Below, piece by piece: positions 22,778-26,329 of a DNA stretch of 26,329 nucleotides. Both the position numbers and the translations under genes were made by a program. Under the pieces are notes generated by a model. That model was not told the DNA's origin. It worked only from the letters and a program-made list of their open reading frames with translations, and made no database searches. Numbering within the stretch: position 1 is the first letter of the stretch; every line of letters begins with the position of its first letter. Origin of the DNA: UBA2589 sp038120095 (GTDB lineage Bacteria > Gemmatimonadota > Gemmatimonadetes > Longimicrobiales > Gaopeijiaceae); the NCBI GenBank assembly GCA_038120095.1, contig JAYOKZ010000044.1:1-26329 (forward strand). The letters run 5' to 3'.

Positions 22778-24069
22778 TGAATCTGATTCCGACCCGCAGG
22801 GGTGGTGATCGACCGGGGCCGGCGGCGCCGGTGGATGCGGACGCACTCGCAGATGTCCTGCCGATCATTGGTGATATCCGTGAGAACGGTTGGGATGCTG
22901 TCATCAGGCAGTCGGTTCGACTGGGTGACGCAGATCCGTCCACCAGCCTCGTCTACACAGCTGAGGATCTCCTGAAGGCGCTCGATCGCATTGATCACTC
23001 GGCTCGCGGGGTTCTGGAGCGCACGGCCGTTCGCATCGCCTCCTTCGCTCGCTCTCAGCGTGGCTCGGTTGGCTCTGTGTCCGTCGAAGTGCCGGGAGGG
23101 AGGGCCGGTGACCGGTTGGTCGCCGTCGATGCAGCCGGCTGCTATGCTCCCGGTGGGCGGTACCCTCTTCCGTCCTCGGTGCTCATGACGGCTGTCACAG
23201 CCAGAGAGGCAGGGGTGGGGACGGTATGGGTCGCCTCTCCCCGGCCGACCGACGTAACACTCGCGGCCGCGGCGATCGCCGGTGCCGATGGACTTCTCGC
23301 GGTGGGTGGTGCGCAGGCCATTGCCGCTCTGGCGTTCGGCGCGGGCGACGTTCCGGCGTGTGATGTGGTCGTGGGGCCCGGCAACCGGTGGGTGACCGCC
23401 GCCAAGTATGCGGTATCCACATCGGTTGGCATCGATCTGATCGCAGGGCCGAGTGAACTGGTCGTCATCGCGACTCCGGACTCCGATGCCGAGCTGGTGG
23501 CTGCCGATCTGCTTGCCCAGGCTGAGCACGATGTCGCTGCACTGCCGATCCTGGTCGTTTGGGCGGACACCGGGCAGGCAGAGGTGTTCGCGGCGAGGGT
23601 GCGTGATGAACTCGAGCAGCAGCTGGATGGCCTCCCGACCGCAGATGTCGCGAGAGTCAGTCTGGAGTCTGGTTGGACCATCGAGATGGCTGATGCAGAC
23701 GACGTGGTTGCCGAGGTGGACCGTCTGGCACCTGAGCATCTGCAACTCCACGCCGGAGCGGAGTTGTTCTCCGACCGACTCTCTCGGTTTGGCGGATTGT
23801 TCGTCGGTGCTCGCACAGCAGAGGTCTTTGGAGACTACGGGGTCGGCCCAAACCACACGCTACCTACAGGAGGAAGTGCCAGGTACTCTGCTGGACTCAG
23901 CGTCGAGACGTTTCTCCGCCGTCCGACATGGATCGAGATGGATGGCTCGGTCTCAGGCGGAAACTCGGTGGCAGCTGATGCCGTGGCTTTGGCACGGCTC
24001 GAGGGGCTCGAGGCTCACGCGCGTGCTGCCGAGCGTCGACTTCGAGCTCCCGCGGTGACTCATGAGTGA
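22774..24069 (+). CDS. hisD: Histidinol dehydrogenase (HisD)
   Basis: It performs the last two steps, oxidising histidinol to histidine with two NAD+ and zinc. Motifs: AAGCYAPGGRYPLPSSVLM, VGGAQAIAALAFG, VVGPGNRWVTAAK, IAGPSEL, then AQ249AEH252D with metal ligands, APE321H322LQLH as catalytic base pair, and GDYGVGPNHTLPTGG. All are intact. The GTG at 22774 overlaps the preceding TGA by four bases, while the next codon is ATG 22777, which overlaps by one base (TGATG); either may serve. The length of 431 aa is normal. Unlike many his operons, hisD comes last rather than second. Confidence 0.95.
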   Translation: MMNLIPTRRGGDRPGPAAPVDADALADVLPIIGDIRENGWDAVIRQSVRLGDADPSTSLVYTAEDLLKALDRIDHSARGVLERTAVRIASFARSQRGSVGSVSVEVPGGRAGDRLVAVDAAGCYAPGGRYPLPSSVLMTAVTAREAGVGTVWVASPRPTDVTLAAAAIAGADGLLAVGGAQAIAALAFGAGDVPACDVVVGPGNRWVTAAKYAVSTSVGIDLIAGPSELVVIATPDSDAELVAADLLAQAEHDVAALPILVVWADTGQAEVFAARVRDELEQQLDGLPTADVARVSLESGWTIEMADADDVVAEVDRLAPEHLQLHAGAELFSDRLSRFGGLFVGARTAEVFGDYGVGPNHTLPTGGSARYSAGLSVETFLRRPTWIEMDGSVSGGNSVAADAVALARLEGLEAHARAAERRLRAPAVTHE

Positions 24070-24072
24070 AGG

Positions 24073-24096
24073 CGCTCTCGAAGATGTGAGAGAGCG
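24073..24096 (+). other. Hairpin downstream of hisD
   Basis: CGCTCTC (24073-24079) pairs with GAGAGCG (24090-24096) around a ten-base loop, three bases after the his operon stop codon. No T-run follows, so it is at best an RNA 3' end stabiliser or a factor-assisted terminator. The remaining gap to the helicase gene holds nothing else recognisable. Confidence 0.35.
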
Positions 24097-24254
24097 ACGC
24101 TGCTGTATCGGGCGACTTTCCTCTCCAAGACGGTGGGAACTTCCTGCTGAGTGGCGTTGCAGTACCTTTTGCTGCTGGAGGCCTTCTTAGAGCTCCCACC
24201 CGGGGGCAGGCTCTCGGTCCCAATGCCGCGCCCACCGACCCGTGCTGCCGAGGT

Positions 24255-25583
24255 TTGGACGGTTGGCCTGCAGGGCGTCTCGATCCGGACCACACCTTGG
24301 CGTTCGCCACTCTGAAGCTGCACCAGACCCTCATCGAAGGGGTCGATTCCCTGGGCTTCACCCACCCCACGCCCATCCAGGCGGAAGCCATCCCCCTTGC
24401 CCTTGCCGGAGGAGACGTACTCGCGTGCGCGGCGACGGGTAGCGGGAAGACGGCGGCATTTCTGCTTCCAGTGCTCCACCGTCTGATCGACCAACCGAGG
24501 GGCACCACACGGGCACTCGTCCTCGCACCGACGCGGGAACTCGCGCTACAGATCGTCGACGAAGCGAACGCACTCGCGAGCCTCACAGATCTCTCCGCGG
24601 AAGCCGTTCATGGCGGTGTCTCAATGGCCCCCCAGGAGAAGGCATTTCGACGGGGTGTAGACGTCCTGGTCGCAACGCCGGGCCGCCTGCTGGACCACTT
24701 CCAGTACGACTACGCCCGGCTCGAGGGTTTGAGGTACCTGGTGCTGGATGAGGCGGACAGGATGCTCGACATGGGCTTCCTGCCGGACATCCGCCGAGTT
24801 CTTCGCCACATCCCGAGACCGGAGCAGACCCTCTTCTTCAGCGCGACCATGCCGCCCGCGATCGAGAAGCTCACGCGTGAAATTCTGGATCGGCCGGTCA
24901 AAGTGGCACTCCAACGCAAAGCTGCGCCGGCGGAAGGGATCTTGCAGACCGCGTACCCCGTCCCAGCCACGCTGAAGGCCTCCTTGCTCGTCGAACTGCT
25001 CCAGCGAGGCCTCGTAAACGAGGCCCTGGTATTCACTCGTACGAAGCATCGCGCGAACCGCCTGGCCAAACACCTGAATCGGCAGGGCATCACCGCAGAG
25101 CGAATTCACGGAAACCGATCGCAGGCGCAGCGAACGAAGGCTCTCGCGGGTTTCAAGCGCGGAGACTTTCGTGTTCTGGTTGCTACCGACATCGCCGCGC
25201 GCGGCATTGATGTGGAGGCTCTTGGACACGTGGTGAACTTCGACGTACCCAAGGTGGCGGAGGATTACATCCATCGGGTGGGGCGGACCGCCCGTGCCCA
25301 GCGGACGGGCGAAGCCCTCACCCTCGTGTCACCTGAGGAGGAAGGGGATTTCAGTAAGATCGAGCGCGCGGTCGGGGCCACGATCGCCCACGTTCGTCTC
25401 GATGGCTTTGCGTATGACGCGACGCCGGCCGTACCACAGGGCCCGGGCGGCTCCGGTGGGAATCGCGCTGGCGGCCGACGACCCTCTTCGAGGCGTTCCG
25501 TCGGCCCGTCGGCTGACGATCGAGACGGTTCCGAGAAGTCCTCGCGCCCTCGCCGTCGACGTTTCGGGAAACGGCGAGGCTGA
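24255..25583 (+). CDS. DEAD-box ATP-dependent RNA helicase (RhlE-like)
   Basis: All superfamily 2 DEAD-box motifs are present: Q-motif FTHPTPIQ, motif I ATGSGKT (60-66), PTRELALQ, TPGRLLD, D165-E-A-D168, SAT, the RIHGNRSQ region, VATDIAARGID, and HRVGRTARA. After residue ~390 comes a low-complexity Gly/Ser/Arg tail ending in RPRRRRFGKRRG, typical of RNA-binding extensions in RhlE-type helicases. Expected roles are ribosome assembly or cold-related RNA remodelling. The listed start is TTG 24255; another TTG at 24297 would give an N-terminus (AFATLKL) aligning better with family members. No ATG is available before the Q-motif. It is probably transcribed apart from the his operon, given the 185-base gap. 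Confidence 0.92.
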   Translation: MDGWPAGRLDPDHTLAFATLKLHQTLIEGVDSLGFTHPTPIQAEAIPLALAGGDVLACAATGSGKTAAFLLPVLHRLIDQPRGTTRALVLAPTRELALQIVDEANALASLTDLSAEAVHGGVSMAPQEKAFRRGVDVLVATPGRLLDHFQYDYARLEGLRYLVLDEADRMLDMGFLPDIRRVLRHIPRPEQTLFFSATMPPAIEKLTREILDRPVKVALQRKAAPAEGILQTAYPVPATLKASLLVELLQRGLVNEALVFTRTKHRANRLAKHLNRQGITAERIHGNRSQAQRTKALAGFKRGDFRVLVATDIAARGIDVEALGHVVNFDVPKVAEDYIHRVGRTARAQRTGEALTLVSPEEEGDFSKIERAVGATIAHVRLDGFAYDATPAVPQGPGGSGGNRAGGRRPSSRRSVGPSADDRDGSEKSSRPRRRRFGKRRG

Positions 25584-25744
25584 GCCCGTCTCGAAGCCAC
25601 CAACGCGGCCGTTCCCCCCCGAGGCGACTCAGGTCCGGAGGGCATCGTGCCCGCGGTCCAGACGCGGTGGCCGAAGGGTGGCTCCGCGGATGGCTCTGAC
25701 GATGGCCAGTGGCACCGCGCGTCCCTGTGATCGTCGGACGGAGA

Positions 25745-26090
25745 TCAGCCGGGGCCCTTGAGCCTCATGACCCAGCCTCCCCCGCCCAGCATGCCCGCGT
25801 GCTCGGCAACGTGCTCCGAGCTCTCACGATTCAGCATATCCTGCACGAGTTCCCAAAGCACGGCGCGGCCTTCCGAGCCCGTCCCTTTTCCCGTGATGAC
25901 GTGCACGACTTTCCCCGCGGACATGCGACAATGCCGTTGCGTGAAATTGTGGAGGGATCGCCGGGCTTCGGACGCCGTGAGACNNNNNNNNNNTGGCCAC
26001 CGGCATCTCGCTCAGAAGTCTGGCGATACCCGTGAGCGGAGGGTTCGGGTGGGGGGCTTCCGGCTTCTGCCGTTTACGGCGCCTACTCAC
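25745..26090 (-). CDS. Small Smr-domain protein interrupted by assembly gap
   Basis: Reading the minus strand, GTG 26090 begins a basic leader (SRRRKRQKPEAP) that runs to PVA just before the N block. After the block a second frame reads LTASEARRSLHNF, then VVHVITGKGTGSEG and GGGGWVMRLKGPG, ending in TGA (25747-25745). This is a Smr (small MutS-related) domain: the GKGxGSxG loop and the strand-end LKG are clear. The characteristic LDLHG motif would fall in the missing bases. The two parts are in different frames across exactly ten Ns, but a gap divisible by three, for example about 15 bases encoding TLDLHG, would join them into a protein near 116 aa. The frame break is thus an assembly effect, not a pseudogene. 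GTG 26117 is an alternative start. Smr domains act as nucleases on DNA or RNA. Confidence 0.75.
25984..25993. other. Assembly gap (10 Ns)
   Basis: Ten undetermined bases inside the Smr gene. The length appears to be a placeholder, since neither flanking frame agrees with it. Confidence 0.95.
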
Positions 26091-26176
26091 ACTTTGGACC
26101 GCGGGTGACGCGCGCACATTCCGTCATGATCGGTGCCTGGAGGGGTGGCCAACTCGCTGGATCGGTCTGTCGTCGC

Positions 26177-26329
26177 ATGTCTGATTCCCAGCCTGATCCT
26201 GAACCCGACTCGAACGTCAACGATGCAGACAAAAGTATCGGTTACGCGGCTCGGAGCGTCACTGTACGTTCGGACATGACACGGATCTTCACAGACCCGA
26301 AGAGGCACAGACCCGAAGATGCACGAGAG
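26177..26329 (+). CDS. Possible 5' end of an unknown acidic protein (runs off window)
   Basis: From ATG 26177 a frame stays open for 51 codons to the window edge. It starts with a polar, acidic, proline-rich stretch (MSDSQPDPEPDSNVNDADK). An in-frame ATG at 26126 could extend it. No ribosome site or known domain is visible, and 51 open codons is not significant in GC-rich DNA. No function can be suggested. Confidence 0.3.
   Translation, partial: MSDSQPDPEPDSNVNDADKSIGYAARSVTVRSDMTRIFTDPKRHRPEDARE
26290..26329. repeat. 16-bp tandem repeat, two copies plus partial third
   Basis: CACAGACCCGAAGAGG (26290-26305) is followed at once by CACAGACCCGAAGATG (26306-26321), 15 of 16 bases identical, and then CACGAGAG to the edge. 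It may continue beyond the window or be an end-of-contig artefact. Confidence 0.6.

Noticed and set aside
25560..25573. CGTTT/AAACG hairpin at the end of the helicase gene
   Set aside because: It lies inside the coding sequence, has only five pairs and lacks a T-run.
1..26329. CRISPR arrays, insertion sequences, tRNA or rRNA genes, phage or defence genes
   Set aside because: No spaced direct repeats, transposase motifs, cloverleaf-like segments or defence domains were seen on either strand.

Overview
The window is a high-GC stretch from a diderm (Gram-negative type) bacterium. Several products carry lipoprotein or export signals, and a TolB-propeller amidohydrolase, a lipoprotein methyltransferase and dense gene packing are present. 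This would suit Gemmatimonadota or a similar environmental lineage. That placement is a guess from gene content; no marker gene settles it.

Layout. (1) Positions 1-5492, plus strand: a 5'-truncated giant protein (TolB-like propeller, amidohydrolase, serine beta-lactamase-like domain) overlaps by one base a lipoprotein of the D-aminoacylase family. Together they look like an exported hydrolase pair. (2) 5519-6313, minus: a lipoprotein class I methyltransferase. (3) 6744-8315, plus: an acyl-CoA synthetase. (4) 8487-10921, plus: a lipoprotein closely resembling the urea-binding protein UrtA, overlapping by four bases (GTGA) a pentameric ligand-gated ion channel (Cys-loop receptor superfamily). 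No urtBCDE transporter genes are present. A two-zinc-ribbon small protein follows at 11107-11418. (5) 16611-11592, minus: a TrpX-like solute-binding protein, a permease and an ABC ATPase with an unusual TerB-like and SPOR-like tail, then an FAD oxidoreductase. (6) 16835-24069, plus: a complete histidine operon behind a classical attenuator. The leader peptide holds six His codons in eight, with a competing antiterminator and terminator. Genes follow in the order hisG, hisC-HAD phosphatase, hisB, hisH, hisF, hisA-hisI-hisE, hisD; all overlap. Two of the proteins are fusions of consecutive pathway steps. (7) 24255-25583, plus: a DEAD-box RNA helicase. (8) 26090-25745, minus: a small Smr-domain protein broken by a 10-N assembly gap. 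A possible open-ended ORF and a short tandem repeat lie at the right edge.

The most exciting item is the translationally coupled UrtA-like receptor and ligand-gated channel. It suggests a periplasmic sensor of urea or a small amide (or amino acid) that opens an ion channel instead of feeding an ABC importer. Next are the his attenuator with its fused enzymes, and the ABC ATPase with TerB and SPOR-like extensions. All family assignments come from reading motifs by eye; no database search was run.
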